From contig NZ_CP088923.1 of the NCBI RefSeq assembly GCF_021545845.1, forward strand, positions 1,426,001-1,490,000: a stretch of DNA of 64,000 nt. Reading direction: 5' to 3'. The notes beneath the pieces are model-generated. The model was not told the DNA's origin. It ran no database searches and saw only the letters and a list, made by a program, of their open reading frames with translations. Position numbers and translations under genes: made by a program. Below are positions 8,990 through 17,417 of the stretch, piece after piece. Origin of the DNA: Rhodanobacter thiooxydans. Lineage in GTDB: Bacteria > Pseudomonadota > Gammaproteobacteria > Xanthomonadales > Rhodanobacteraceae. Each line of letters opens with the position of its first letter. The stretch's first letter is position 1.

Positions 8990-9373
8990 GTCGCCGTTGC
9001 CCTCGATGACCTGCCGTTGCATGCGGTCCAGGTAGGCGTCGAGTTCCTGCGTGCTGGTGAAGACCTCGTTCACCGGCACCGCCTTGACGATGTCGAACAC
9101 CTTGCGTACCTGCGGCTGCGGGTTCAGCAGTAGGGTGTGGCCGTTGCGCGCGCGCATGCTCTTGCGAATCCTGGCCAGGCTGCGCAGGCCGGCGCTGCTC
9201 ACGTACTCCAGCCCGGCCAGGTCGACCACCACGGTGCCGCCTTCATCGAGCCGGGGCAGCAGGACCAGCATGGCTTCATCGAATTCGCCGAAGCTCATGG
9301 CGTCCAGGCGGCCGCCGACGTACACGACGACGCGATCGGTGGCGGGGAATTCATGGTGCAGGCTGAGCGTCAT
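8984..9373 (-). CDS. STAS-domain anti-sigma factor antagonist
   Basis: A 129-residue single STAS domain of the SpoIIAA/RsbV type. Such proteins switch partners according to phosphorylation: dephosphorylated, they bind and sequester an anti-sigma kinase. The phosphorylatable serine is expected in YVSSAGLRSLARI (Ser59/Ser60). The start (ATG 9371-9373) overlaps the stop of the upstream phosphatase gene as ATGA, so the two form a translationally coupled unit. The last codon and stop lie inside repeat element A (GCC TGA GAGG), which makes the C-terminus dependent on that element. No sigma factor gene is adjacent, so the final output cannot be read from the window. Confidence 0.9.
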   Translation of the reverse strand: MTLSLHHEFPATDRVVVYVGGRLDAMSFGEFDEAMLVLLPRLDEGGTVVVDLAGLEYVSSAGLRSLARIRKSMRARNGHTLLLNPQPQVRKVFDIVKAVPVNEVFTSTQELDAYLDRMQRQVIEGNGDA

Positions 9374-11715
9374 GATGAAGATTCGTCCAGGTTTGGGTAG
9401 GCGAAGCGAAGCAGCAGGTGGTTGCCGTCGGCGTCCCGTGTATAGCGCATTTCGCTGGCCATGGTACGCGCGAGGTGGATGCCGAGCCCGCCGAGCTGCT
9501 CGCGGTCGGCAAGGTCGCCGGTGAGGTCCGGCGCGGCGGACTGCAGCGGGTCGAAGGCGATGCCGTCGTCGATCAGCTCGACCACGACCGCCTCCGGCTG
9601 CGGCTGCAGCAGCAGGCGGATCTGGCCCGGGCGGCCGTCGGGGTAGCCGTACTCGACGGTGTTGACCATCAACTCCTCCAGCACCAGCCGCATGTCGCTG
9701 CGCAGGCTGGCGGGCACCTCGGCGTCCTCCAGCAGGTTCTCGCAGCGGTCGAGCGCGCCGAACACGTCCACCAGTTGGGTGCCGATGCTGATCCGGGCAG
9801 CCGGCGGTGTGGCGCCGTGCCAGGTCAGCGCCAGCACGGTGATGTCGTCGGTTTGCGCGGCGTCCGCCACGAAGCGATCCACGTCGCCCAGCAGCCGTTC
9901 GATGTAGTCGGCAGTCGGCGCCGCCGGCGGCACCATGGCGAGGCTTTCCACGGTGCGTTCGATGCCGTACATCCGCTGCTCGCGGTTGCTGGCCTCGGTG
10001 ATGCCGTCGGTGTACATCAGCAGCGTTTCGCCCTGGTGCAGGCGCAGGCGGTGCTCGTGGTAGTCGGAGTCCTCATACAGCCCGAGCACCGCACCCGTGG
10101 GGAACTCCAGCAGCTGCGGCGCGCCGCGGCCGCACAGGATCGGCGGCTCATGGCCGGCGCTGGCCAGCAGCAGGCTGCCGCTGCCGGTATCGAGCAGGCC
10201 GCACAGCAGGGTCGCGAACATGCAGCTGTCGTTGCCGCGGCAAAGTTCGAGGTTGAGCAGTTGCAGCAGGCTCCGCGGGGTCTGCGCGCGCGGCGCCAGC
10301 ACCTTGGCCAGGGTGATCGTCTGCGCCATGAACAGGGCCGCCGGGATGCCCTTGTCGGAAACATCGCCGACCATCACGAAGAAGCGCTGCGGATCGAGCA
10401 TGAAATAACTGTACAGGTCGCCGCCCACCGCCCGCGCCGGACGCAGCGCCGCGTGCAGCTCGAACTGGGCGCAGACGGCATCGAGGTAGTGCTTGCTCGG
10501 CAGCAGCCCGAGCTGGATCTGGTGCGCGATCTCCAGTTCGCTGGCCAGGCGCTGTTTTTCGCGTGCCACCCGTGCGAGGTCTTCGAGGTGCAGGGCCAGT
10601 TCGCGCCGCATCTGGTCGAAGGACTGGGTGAGGCGACCGACCTCGTCGGGACGGCGGGCCGGCGGCAGTTCGAAATCCAGCTCGCCGCGGGCGACGTGCT
10701 CGACGCGGTCGACCAGTACCTTCAGTGGCGCCATCGTGCGGCGAATGGTCAGCAGCGTGATCAGCGCGACGCCCAGCAGCGCCAACAAGCCCAGCGCGAG
10801 GCTCAGCAGGAAGATGTGTCTTACCCCGGCGTAGATGTGCTGCTCGGGAATCACCAGGCCGAATCGCCAGCGGGTACCTTCGATCGGGGCGGAATAGACC
10901 CAGACCGGCCCGTTCGCGCGCGGGTTCTGCGCCTTCGGCAGGCGCGTCGACTCGGCGCGGTCGCTGGCCAGCACCCCGAGCAGCGCCGGCATGCCGCGCT
11001 GGCCGACCATGGTGGGGTTGTCGTGGGCCAGGAAGTTGCCGTCGCTGTCCAGCACGAAGGCGTAGGCGCCGGCGGGCTTGGCCAGGCCACCGAGTATCCG
11101 GTGCAGCCAGTCGAGCGTGACGTCGGCGTTGATCACCCCGACGGGATGCCCGTCGCGACGGATGGCTACGGAGTAGTTGATCAGCTGGCGGCGGCGGGAT
11201 TGCGAAAAGAACGGCCGCTGCCAGCAGCCGTTGCTGCAGCCGAGCCCGCCGAGGAACCAGTTGCTGTTCCAGTAGGGGTTGGCGTCGCGCGAGAGGTCGC
11301 GGTCAGCCAGGCTGCCGTGGTCCAGCCGGCGCACGAAGGGCGAGTACGGCGGGGGTGCGGCCGGATCCGCCGAGGGCCGGAACGCTGCGGCCAGCCCGTC
11401 CATGTCCAGGTCGGCGGCCAGCGTGTCGCGCAGCAGCGGTTCGGCGTCGTCGCGGCGGCTGCCGATGATCGCGGCAAGCATGCGTGCCGAAACCGCGACA
11501 CGGTCGATCCGGGCCTGAATCTGGTTGCCGGCGTCGGCTGCCAGGGAGGCCGCTTCGCGGTGGGTGTGTTCGAGGATCTGCGCACGGGTCAGGCCGAGCA
11601 GCAAGGCACCGGTGGCGGCCAGTACCACGGCGGAGCCGACCAGAACCCATAGCGCCATCCGTGATGCAATACTGCGCAAGGCCACCGCCGGATCTCCCCG
11701 TTTCCCCTGGCTCAT
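9370..11715 (-). CDS. Membrane sensor PP2C phosphatase (SpoIIE) with HATPase domain
   Basis: A 781-residue inner-membrane signalling protein, the likely phosphatase for the STAS protein that follows it. Order of parts: TM1 at residues about 20-42; a periplasmic Cache-like sensor about 45-295; TM2 about 300-324; HAMP about 325-380; a coiled linker; the SpoIIE/PP2C domain about 400-632; and an HSP90-like ATPase (RsbW/SpoIIAB type) about 645-775. Metal-binding aspartates are seen at GGDLY (Asp433), GDVSDKG (Asp451), YTDGITEA (Asp570) and QTDDIT (Asp623/624). The ATPase N-box is LEELMVNTVEYG (Asn685), with GGLGIHLAR later. Having phosphatase and kinase-like domains in one chain suggests a self-contained partner switch (inference). 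The periplasmic domain has two Cys (160, 164) in GCSNGC. Confidence 0.93.
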   Translation of the reverse strand: MSQGKRGDPAVALRSIASRMALWVLVGSAVVLAATGALLLGLTRAQILEHTHREAASLAADAGNQIQARIDRVAVSARMLAAIIGSRRDDAEPLLRDTLAADLDMDGLAAAFRPSADPAAPPPYSPFVRRLDHGSLADRDLSRDANPYWNSNWFLGGLGCSNGCWQRPFFSQSRRRQLINYSVAIRRDGHPVGVINADVTLDWLHRILGGLAKPAGAYAFVLDSDGNFLAHDNPTMVGQRGMPALLGVLASDRAESTRLPKAQNPRANGPVWVYSAPIEGTRWRFGLVIPEQHIYAGVRHIFLLSLALGLLALLGVALITLLTIRRTMAPLKVLVDRVEHVARGELDFELPPARRPDEVGRLTQSFDQMRRELALHLEDLARVAREKQRLASELEIAHQIQLGLLPSKHYLDAVCAQFELHAALRPARAVGGDLYSYFMLDPQRFFVMVGDVSDKGIPAALFMAQTITLAKVLAPRAQTPRSLLQLLNLELCRGNDSCMFATLLCGLLDTGSGSLLLASAGHEPPILCGRGAPQLLEFPTGAVLGLYEDSDYHEHRLRLHQGETLLMYTDGITEASNREQRMYGIERTVESLAMVPPAAPTADYIERLLGDVDRFVADAAQTDDITVLALTWHGATPPAARISIGTQLVDVFGALDRCENLLEDAEVPASLRSDMRLVLEELMVNTVEYGYPDGRPGQIRLLLQPQPEAVVVELIDDGIAFDPLQSAAPDLTGDLADREQLGGLGIHLARTMASEMRYTRDADGNHLLLRFAYPNLDESSS

Positions 11716-11825
11716 CTAGCCATGAAGCCAGGTGGGCTGCAAGCCGACAAGCCGTATCCGGACGCGGGAAAGTGCACACGGTCAGGCATAATCCCGCTTT
11801 AGGACCCGCGATGAGGTCGCCAGCC

Positions 11826-12314
11826 ATGCCCGGACAGCAGCACGAAGTGAGCTTCCGCTTTCTCGCCCAACCCACCGACGTCAACTTCGGCGGCAAGGTG
11901 CACGGCGGCATGGCGATGAAATGGATCGACCAGGCCGGCTATGCCTGCGCGGTGGCCTGGAGCGGGGCGTACTGCGTCACCGCCTCGGTCAGCGGAATCC
12001 AGTTCGTGGCGCCGATCCTGATCGGCGACCTGGTCACCGTGCGGGCGCGCCTGATCCGTACCGGCACCAGCAGCATGCACATGGCCGTCGACGTGCTGGC
12101 GCGCGACCTACGCAAGGATGAGCAGCGCCTGGCGACCAGTTGCGTGATGGTCTTCGTGGCGCTGGACAGCCCAGACGGCAAACCCACCCCGGTGCCGCAT
12201 TGGGAGCCGCGCAACGACAACGAGCGACGGCTGCAGGAGCAGGCAAGACAGCTGCTGGAACTGTCCAAGGGCATGGAACGGCTGGTCGACCTGCGTGCGG
12301 CTGCGCCGGACTGA
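11826..12314 (+). CDS. Acyl-CoA thioesterase, hotdog fold
   Basis: A 162-residue hotdog-fold thioesterase of the YciA/BFIT-like group, expected to hydrolyse acyl-CoA in the cytoplasm. The signature is NFGGKVHGGMAMKWIDQAGY, where the glycine-rich turn and acidic residue form the active site, followed by SVSGIQFVAPILIGDLV. ATG 11826 is preferred over the in-frame ATG 11811 because GAGG at 11813-11816 then sits nine bases upstream as a ribosome-binding site. It diverges from the phosphatase gene. Substrate chain length cannot be told from the sequence. Confidence 0.9.
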   Translation: MPGQQHEVSFRFLAQPTDVNFGGKVHGGMAMKWIDQAGYACAVAWSGAYCVTASVSGIQFVAPILIGDLVTVRARLIRTGTSSMHMAVDVLARDLRKDEQRLATSCVMVFVALDSPDGKPTPVPHWEPRNDNERRLQEQARQLLELSKGMERLVDLRAAAPD

Positions 12315-12365
12315 TGTTACCCGCGGAAGGGTGGGCTGCTGGTGCGTCATCGCTGCTGCAAGGTG

Positions 12366-12394
12366 TTGACAGTCCGGGGTTCGATCCACACAAT
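12366..12394 (+). promoter_or_regulatory. Candidate promoter of the tRNA-tuf unit
   Basis: A perfect -35 TTGACA (12366-12371) is followed by 17 bp and a -10-like CACAAT (12389-12394), then a GC-rich ACGCG discriminator as in stable-RNA promoters. Transcription would begin near 12401, upstream of tRNA-Tyr, and could carry through tRNA-Gly, tRNA-Thr and tuf. Confidence 0.6.
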
Positions 12395-12411
12395 ACGCGT
12401 TCTTTGTTGGC

Positions 12412-12455
12412 GGAATCTCCAGACTGCCAACGAAGGCAGATTGCAGATCTGCCGG
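12412..12455 (+). pseudogene. Degenerate tRNA-Tyr-like sequence
   Basis: Bases 12425-12455 match 24 of 31 positions of the D-loop/anticodon arm of the real tRNA-Tyr (12494-12524), offset by 69 bp. The anticodon-arm stem GGCAGA/TCTGCC is intact but the anticodon position reads GCA instead of GTA. No matching acceptor stem or T arm is found, so it is probably a relic or a leader structure rather than a working tRNA. It lies between the promoter and tRNA-Tyr. Confidence 0.6.
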
Positions 12456-12477
12456 TTCCGCGACACGCAAAGATTCT

Positions 12478-12563
12478 GGAGGGATACCCAAGCGGCCAAC
12501 GGGGGCAGACTGTAAATCTGCTGGCTTACGCCTTCGGTGGTTCGAATCCACCTCCCTCCACCA
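12478..12563 (+). tRNA. tRNA-Tyr (GTA)
   Basis: An 86-nt type II tRNA with a long variable arm. Acceptor GGAGGGA pairs with TCCCTCC, followed by A and encoded CCA. Anticodon stem GCAGA/TCTGC (12505-12509 and 12517-12521) frames loop CTGTAAA with anticodon GTA at 12512-12514. It is the first gene of the Tyr-Gly-Thr-tuf-Trp cluster known from many gammaproteobacteria. Confidence 0.97.
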
Positions 12564-12700
12564 GAGCAAGTTGACATCGGATGGCCGCTTTGACCGATGG
12601 CGGGTTTCACCGGAGTCGCAGGAGCGCTCCGATACGCGACGCGAGAGCGGCGCGACCCGCGAGGGAAGGGACAGGATGTTCGGCAGGCGTTCCGCGCAGG

Positions 12701-12774
12701 GCGGGAGTAGTTCAATGGTAGAACATCAGTTTTCCAAACTGATTACGCGGGTTCGATTCCCGCCTTCCGCTCCA
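12701..12774 (+). tRNA. tRNA-Gly (TCC)
   Basis: A 74-nt cloverleaf. Acceptor GCGGGAG pairs with CTTCCGC (one G-T), then T and encoded CCA. Anticodon stem TCAGT/ACTGA encloses loop TTTCCAA, giving anticodon TCC. The 137-bp spacer from tRNA-Tyr holds nothing else that I recognise. Confidence 0.96.
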
Positions 12775-12833
12775 TTGCGCTGCCCTTGTCACGCAGGCCG
12801 ACCGGAACAAGGGTCGAAGCTTTTTCGAAGAGT

Positions 12834-12876
12834 CCGGCAGGATGCCGGTCTGTGGTTTGCCATCATGGAAGATGGC
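12834..12876 (+). repeat. Double hairpin with GGA loops, copy 1
   Basis: CCGGCA-GGA-TGCCGG (12834-12848) is followed by GCCATC-ATGGAA-GATGGC (12859-12876). A closely similar pair lies at 31837-31880 after the second tuf gene. Both loops show GGA on the transcribed strand. It sits between tRNA-Gly and tRNA-Thr. Confidence 0.75.
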
Positions 12877-12886
12877 TGAAATCTCC

Positions 12887-12962
<76 letters not shown>

Positions 12963-13038
12963 TCCATTCGGCCATCATGGCCGGCCCGGAACGGGCAGGT
13001 TTCTTCAATTCATTGACTCCATCGGGGTTTAGCGCGCT

Positions 13039-14229
13039 ATGGCAAAGGGTAAATTCGAACGCACCAAGCCGCACGTGAACGTCGGCACGATTGGTCACGT
13101 GGATCACGGCAAGACGACGCTGACGGCGGCGCTGACGAAGGTCGGCGCGGAGCGCTTCGGTGGCGAGTTCAAGGATTACAGCGCGATCGACGCGGCGCCG
13201 GAAGAGAAGGCGCGCGGCATCACGATCTCGACGGCACACGTGGAATACGAGTCGCCGAAGCGCCATTACGCGCATGTGGACTGCCCGGGCCATGCGGACT
13301 ATGTGAAGAACATGATCACGGGTGCGGCGCAGATGGACGGCGCGATCCTGGTGTGCTCGGCCGCCGATGGCCCGATGCCGCAGACGCGCGAGCACATCCT
13401 GCTGTCGCGCCAGGTGGGCGTGCCGTACATCGTGGTGTTCCTGAACAAGGCGGACATGGTCGACGACGCCGAGTTGCTCGAGCTGGTCGAGATGGAAGTG
13501 CGCGAGCTGCTGAGCAAGTACGACTTCCCGGGCGACGACACGCCGATCATCCACGGTTCGGCGCTGAAGGCGCTGGAAGGTGATCAGAGCGAGATCGGCG
13601 TGCCGGCGATCATCCAGCTGGTGGACGCGCTGGACAGCTACATCCCGGAGCCGGTGCGTGCGATCGACAAGCCGTTCCTGATGCCGGTGGAAGACGTGTT
13701 CTCGATCTCGGGCCGCGGTACGGTGGTGACCGGTCGTATCGAGCGCGGCGTGATCAAGGTGGGCGACGAAATCGAAGTGGTCGGCATCCGCGACACGCAG
13801 AAGACCACGGTGACGGGCGTGGAGATGTTCCGCAAGCTGCTGGACCAGGGCCAGGCGGGCGACAACGCGGGTCTGCTGCTGCGCGGTCTGAAGCGTGACG
13901 ACGTGGAGCGCGGCCAGGTGCTGGCCAAGCCGGGCACGATCACCCCGCACACCGACTTCGAGGCGGAGGTATATGTGCTGTCGAAGGACGAGGGTGGCCG
14001 TCATACGCCGTTCTTCAAGGGCTACCGTCCGCAGTTCTACTTCCGCACGACCGACGTGACCGGTGCGGTGACGCTGCCGGAAGGCGTGGAAATGGTGATG
14101 CCGGGCGACAACGTGAAGATGGTGGTGAGCCTGATCCACCCGATCGCGATGGACGAAGGGCTGCGTTTCGCCATCCGCGAAGGCGGCCGCACTGTTGGCG
14201 CCGGCGTGGTGGCCAAGGTCATCAAGTAA
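13039..14229 (+). CDS. tuf: Elongation factor Tu, copy 1
   Basis: GTPase that delivers aminoacyl-tRNA to the ribosomal A site. It has 396 residues, with G1 GHVDHGKTT (residues 19-27), G3 DCPGHADY (81-88) and G4 NKAD (136-139), then beta-barrel domains 2 and 3. The protein differs from copy 2 (30629-31819) at a single residue, Gln193 here and Lys193 there. At the DNA level about 22 of 1191 bases differ, in clusters, with a 248-bp identical tract (13912-14159), which points to ongoing gene conversion. It is preceded by tRNA-Tyr, -Gly and -Thr and followed by tRNA-Trp, the tufB-type location. Its Shine-Dalgarno is weak (GGGG at 13024). Confidence 0.98.
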   Translation: MAKGKFERTKPHVNVGTIGHVDHGKTTLTAALTKVGAERFGGEFKDYSAIDAAPEEKARGITISTAHVEYESPKRHYAHVDCPGHADYVKNMITGAAQMDGAILVCSAADGPMPQTREHILLSRQVGVPYIVVFLNKADMVDDAELLELVEMEVRELLSKYDFPGDDTPIIHGSALKALEGDQSEIGVPAIIQLVDALDSYIPEPVRAIDKPFLMPVEDVFSISGRGTVVTGRIERGVIKVGDEIEVVGIRDTQKTTVTGVEMFRKLLDQGQAGDNAGLLLRGLKRDDVERGQVLAKPGTITPHTDFEAEVYVLSKDEGGRHTPFFKGYRPQFYFRTTDVTGAVTLPEGVEMVMPGDNVKMVVSLIHPIAMDEGLRFAIREGGRTVGAGVVAKVIK

Positions 14230-14235
14230 TATCGT

Positions 14236-14325
14236 GGGATTCGGGATTCGAGATTCGGGATTCGGAAGGGTAGGCTTCACGCCGTTCCGCTTTTTACGAA
14301 TCCCGAATCTCGAATCCCGAATCCC
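14236..14325. repeat. Perfect 29-bp heptad inverted repeat, tuf-tRNA-Trp spacer
   Basis: Arm 14236-14264 is four 7-bp units (GGGATTC, GGGATTC, GAGATTC, GGGATTC) plus G. Arm 14297-14325 is its perfect complement, 32 bp away. It starts six bases after the tuf stop and ends five bases before tRNA-Trp. The RNA would form a very stable 29-bp stem, which could terminate or mark processing between the tuf mRNA and the tRNA. Confidence 0.92.
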
Positions 14326-14330
14326 GTTCT

Positions 14331-14406
<76 letters not shown>

Positions 14407-14487
14407 CTTCCCCGAGGATCGAGACGGGTGGCGATGGCAAGGTCGGCCGCAAGGCGCGCCATGCTGCTGACACCGAGTCGCTAGTGC

Positions 14488-14883
14488 ATGAATACCAAGG
14501 CAGAGCAGCCCAAGGGCACGAACGCCGCCGACATCGGCAAGCTGGTACTGGCGGGCCTGGTGCTGGCTGCCGGCATCTTTGCCTACTCCTGGTTCGGCCG
14601 GGATGGCAGCATTTCATCGTCGGTACGCCTGCTGGGCGTGCTGGCCGCGTTCGTGGTGGCGGCGGCGATTGCCGCATTCACCGCGCTGGGCCGACGGGTG
14701 CGGAACTTCATCGCCGAGTCGCAGTTCGAGATGCGCAAGGTGGTCTGGCCGACCCGCGACGAGACGATCAAGACGACCGGCATCATCATCCTGGTGGTGA
14801 TCGTGCTGTCGCTACTGCTGGGTCTTATCGACCTGATCCTGAAGTCGGTCATTCTCGACTGGCTGCTGAAGCTGGGTAGCTGA
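14488..14883 (+). CDS. secE: Preprotein translocase subunit SecE
   Basis: Essential clamp subunit of the SecYEG protein-export channel in the inner membrane. It is 131 residues with three predicted membrane helices (about 16-34, 46-66 and 97-118), like the long enterobacterial form. The conserved cytoplasmic amphipathic segment reads [14 protein letters not shown] just before the last, essential helix. It lies 81 bp after tRNA-Trp, and the nusG start codon is seven bases beyond its stop, so the two genes are co-transcribed. Confidence 0.95.
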   Translation: MNTKAEQPKGTNAADIGKLVLAGLVLAAGIFAYSWFGRDGSISSSVRLLGVLAAFVVAAAIAAFTALGRRVRNFIAESQFEMRKVVWPTRDETIKTTGIIILVVIVLSLLLGLIDLILKSVILDWLLKLGS

Positions 14884-14890
14884 GGTGAGC

Positions 14891-15451
14891 ATGAGCAAGC
14901 GCTGGTACGTGGTGCACGCCTATTCGGGCTTCGAGAACCAGGTGAAGCGTTCCCTCGAGGAGCGCATCAAGCGCGCCGCGATGGAAGAGAAATTCGGCGA
15001 GGTGCTGGTGCCGACCGAGGAAGTGATCGAGATGCGCGGCGGCCAGAAGCGACGCAGCGATCGCAAGTTCTTCCCGGGTTACGTGCTGGTGCAGATCGAG
15101 ACGAATACCGAGGGCAAGTCGCCCCGGATCGACGACGAATGCTGGCACCTGATCAAGGAAACCCCGAAGGTCATGGGGTTCATCGGCGGCACCGCCGACC
15201 GCCCGCTGCCGATCAAGGACAGCGAGGCCGACGCCATCCTCAGCCGGGTGCGCGAGGGCGTCGAGAAGCCCCGTCCCAAGGTGCTGTTCGAGCCGGGCGA
15301 GATGGTGCGCGTCACCGAGGGGCCGTTCAACGACTTCAACGGCGTGGTCGAGGAAGTCAACTACGAGAAGAGCCGCCTGCGCGTGGCGGTGCTGATCTTC
15401 GGCCGCTCGACCCCGGTGGAGCTGGAGTTCGGCCAGGTCGAGAAGGCCTGA
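14891..15451 (+). CDS. nusG: Transcription termination/antitermination factor NusG
   Basis: Binds RNA polymerase, suppresses pausing and links it to Rho or the ribosome. It has 186 residues from ATG 14891, chosen over GTG 14885 because GAGG at 14882-14885 fits it. The N-terminal NGN domain begins [17 protein letters not shown]; the C-terminal KOW domain begins near [17 protein letters not shown]. The final Ala codon and TGA stop (15449-15451) are the first bases of repeat element B, so this essential gene ends inside a repeat. Confidence 0.97.
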   Translation: MSKRWYVVHAYSGFENQVKRSLEERIKRAAMEEKFGEVLVPTEEVIEMRGGQKRRSDRKFFPGYVLVQIETNTEGKSPRIDDECWHLIKETPKVMGFIGGTADRPLPIKDSEADAILSRVREGVEKPRPKVLFEPGEMVRVTEGPFNDFNGVVEEVNYEKSRLRVAVLIFGRSTPVELEFGQVEKA

Positions 15452-15708
15452 GAGGTTGTGATTTTTCAACCTCTCAGGCCGGCCACGGCGAGGGCATGGC
15501 GAGGGCATGGCGAGGGCATGGATGCCCGAGTTGAGGCAACGCAGGAGCAGTTGCCCGATGCCCGAGTTGAGGCAACGCAGGAGCGGTTGCCCGATGGCCG
15601 GACATGAAACAGTCACGTAAGTGACTGTTTCATGTGAGCGAGTCCGGGCGTGTACCGGACTCGCGACTGAAGAAAACCACAGGAAGTGGTTTTCTTCACA
15701 AGCTCTGA
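15446..15708 (+). repeat. 263-bp multi-hairpin repeat, copy B
   Basis: The same element as 8726-8989, here on the plus strand. Stems in order: GCCTGAGAGGTTG/CAACCTCTCAGGC (13 bp, perfect, holds the nusG stop); three GGCGAGGGCAT units; two 36-bp tandem units with GGCAAC/GTTGCC stems; ACATGAAACAGTCAC/GTGACTGTTTCATGT (15 bp); CGAGTCCGG/CCGGACTCG; GAAGAAAACCAC/GTGGTTTTCTTC. Most differences between copies fall in loops or leave G-T pairs. It separates secE-nusG from the rplK promoter. The last hairpin ends in GGTTTTCTT and could act as a terminator of the secE-nusG transcript (inference). Confidence 0.9.
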
Positions 15709-15766
15709 TCGGACCGTCCCTGGCCGGGGCAGCCCGGCTCCCGATTCGGCGACCTTGGCACGGGGC

Positions 15767-15795
15767 TTGCTGATGACCAGGTAAATCTCTATACT
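15767..15795 (+). promoter_or_regulatory. Candidate rplK promoter
   Basis: -35 TTGCTG (15767-15772), a 17-bp spacer and -10 TATACT (15790-15795). The expected transcript begins near 15802 and starts with an interrupted hairpin (CACGC, GGGTC-TTTTT-GACCC, GCGTG; 15804-15830). This is about 160 bases upstream of rplK and would drive rplKA and probably the downstream genes. It is the best-formed promoter in the window. Confidence 0.75.
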
Positions 15796-15928
15796 GCGCG
15801 GTTCACGCGGGGTCTTTTTGACCCGGCGTGTCCGCGTTTCGGATCTGCACGAGGCAGATCTTCCTTCCATCCACGGAACGGTGAGCAGCGAGGAGCCGCA
15901 AGGCGCCCGGACTCGCGAGGAAAATCCC

Positions 15929-16357
15929 ATGGCAAAGAAAGTCGTCGGTTACATCAAACTGCAGGTCAAGGCCGGTCAGGCCAATCCGTCGCCGCCGGTG
16001 GGCCCCGCCCTCGGCCAGCGCGGCCTGAACATCATGGAGTTCTGCAAGGCGTTCAATGCCGCCACGCAGAAGCTGGAGCCGGGTCTGCCGATCCCGACCA
16101 TCATCACGGCGTACTCCGACCGCAGCTTCACCTTCATCACCAAGACCCCGCCCGCCACCATCCTTCTGAAGAAGGCCACCGGCGTCGCCAAGGGTTCGCA
16201 GAAGCCGAACACCGACAAGGTCGGCAAGGTCACCCGCAAGCAGCTGGAAGACATTGCGAAGCAGAAGGAGCCGGACCTGACGGCTGCCGACCTCGACGCC
16301 GCGGTGCGCACCATTGCCGGTAGCGCCCGTAGCATGGGCCTTGTGGTGGAGGGTTAA
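15929..16357 (+). CDS. rplK: 50S ribosomal protein L11
   Basis: Binds the GTPase-associated region of 23S rRNA and is needed for stringent-response sensing. 142 residues from ATG 15929, standard length. The Pro-rich N-terminal domain reads [19 protein letters not shown] and the rRNA-binding C-terminal domain contains [12 protein letters not shown]. The open frame extends upstream into the leader, but [12 protein letters not shown] is the family start. Four bases separate its stop from rplA. Confidence 0.97.
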   Translation: MAKKVVGYIKLQVKAGQANPSPPVGPALGQRGLNIMEFCKAFNAATQKLEPGLPIPTIITAYSDRSFTFITKTPPATILLKKATGVAKGSQKPNTDKVGKVTRKQLEDIAKQKEPDLTAADLDAAVRTIAGSARSMGLVVEG

Positions 16358-16360
16358 GAC

Positions 16361-17068
16361 ATGGCAAAGCTCACGAAGCGTATGAAGGCGGCCCAGGCCG
16401 CGGTGCAGCCGGGCAAGTTCTATGCCTTGGACGAGGCGCTGAAGATCGTCAAGGCCAACGCCAAGGCGAAGTTTGCCGAGTCGGTGGACGTGGCCGTGCG
16501 TCTGGGCATCGACGCGAAAAAGTCGGACCAGGGCGTGCGCGGCTCCTCGCTGCTGCCGCACGGCACCGGCAAGACCGTCAAGGTGGCTGTGTTCTGCCCG
16601 CCGGGCGAGAAGGCGGAGGCGGCCAAGGCCGCCGGTGCCGACGCCGTCGGCATGGACGACCTGGCCGAGCGCATGCAGGGCGGTGATCTCGACTTCGGTC
16701 GCGTGATCGCCACCCCGGACGCGATGCGCGTGGTCGGCAAGCTGGGCCAGCTGCTCGGCCCGCGCGGCCTGATGCCGAACCCGAAGGACGGCTCGGTCAC
16801 CGCCGACGTCGCCACCGCGGTGAAGAACGCCAAGGCCGGCCAGGTGAAGTTCCGCAACGACAAGGCGGGCATCATCCACGCCACCATCGGCAAGGCCAAC
16901 TTCGAGGCCGAGCAGCTCGCGGACAACCTCAACGCGCTGATCGCCGACCTGCTGAAGGCCAAGCCGGCCACCGCGAAGGGCCAGTTCCTGCAGAAAGTGG
17001 CGTTGTCCAGCACCATGGGCGTCGGCGTGGCCGTCGACACCTCGTCGCTGGCTTTGGCCGCCAAGTAA
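16361..17068 (+). CDS. rplA: 50S ribosomal protein L1
   Basis: L1-stalk protein that helps tRNA leave the E site. 235 residues, standard length. It contains the L1 signature around [15 protein letters not shown] and the typical opening [11 protein letters not shown]. In E. coli L1 represses translation of its own rplKA mRNA; whether that holds here cannot be shown from the window. A strong intrinsic terminator follows the stop, splitting rplKA from rplJL. Confidence 0.97.
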   Translation: MAKLTKRMKAAQAAVQPGKFYALDEALKIVKANAKAKFAESVDVAVRLGIDAKKSDQGVRGSSLLPHGTGKTVKVAVFCPPGEKAEAAKAAGADAVGMDDLAERMQGGDLDFGRVIATPDAMRVVGKLGQLLGPRGLMPNPKDGSVTADVATAVKNAKAGQVKFRNDKAGIIHATIGKANFEAEQLADNLNALIADLLKAKPATAKGQFLQKVALSSTMGVGVAVDTSSLALAAK

Positions 17069-17077
17069 GTATCAAGT

Positions 17078-17111
17078 CCCGCACCGGCGGTTGCCGGTGC
17101 GGGCAGTTTTT
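17078..17111 (+). terminator. Intrinsic terminator/attenuator after rplA
   Basis: CCCGCACCGGC (17078-17088) pairs perfectly with GCCGGTGCGGG (17093-17103) around GGTT, then CAG and TTTTT (17107-17111). It should stop part of the rplKA transcripts before rplJL-rpoBC. Confidence 0.8.
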
Positions 17112-17417
17112 GAGGGCAGTCCCGGCCGTTTCGGCGGCCGGGGCCGCTGTCAAAGACCGCAGGCGCGTTCAGCGCGCGACGACGACGGGCAGGGAGCTCG
17201 CACAAGGCAGGGAATCGCCGTCGCCGCCAGCGGGATCGCTTAATCGGGTTTCTCGCAAATCCAGCCTGCGCAGATGGTGCTGCCCCTTCTGGAATCGTTC
17301 GATGTGTTCTGGAAAGGCCAACACCCGGGGTACCCAGGTGCCCCCGACGTCATGGATGGCGTCGCCCAGGACCGCAAGCGGCAGGAGCCGTGAGCGGAGT
17401 TCATTTGGAGGAGTGCA
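17112..17417 (+). promoter_or_regulatory. rplJ (L10) leader region
   Basis: A 306-bp non-coding stretch between the rplA terminator and rplJ, with several possible stems (for example around 17121-17145, CCCGGCC...GGCCGGG). In many bacteria this leader is where the L10-L12 complex binds to repress translation; that role here is inferred from position and length only. A strong GGAGGAG (17407-17413) serves rplJ. I could not pick a convincing promoter in it. Confidence 0.45.

Noticed and set aside
8764..9009. Short ORFs inside element A and B (LLRCLNSGI repeats)
   Set aside because: They follow from the tandem 36-bp units being a multiple of three. They have no ribosome-binding site and overlap strong hairpins, and the frame is not kept through the element.
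12364..12392. GGGTTCGATCC at 12376-12388 as a tRNA T arm
   Set aside because: It overlaps a good TTGACA-17-CACAAT promoter and no acceptor or anticodon stem fits around it, so the T-arm resemblance is probably chance.
12108..12569. Minus-strand ORF with repeated PADLQSAPVG-like segments
   Set aside because: The repeat comes from tRNA-Tyr and its degenerate copy read on the wrong strand. Such spurious proteins are a known artefact of tRNA sequences.
15517..15596. 36-bp tandem unit in element B as a CRISPR repeat
   Set aside because: The 36-bp copies abut directly with no spacer and there are only two. There are no cas genes. It is part of the structured repeat.
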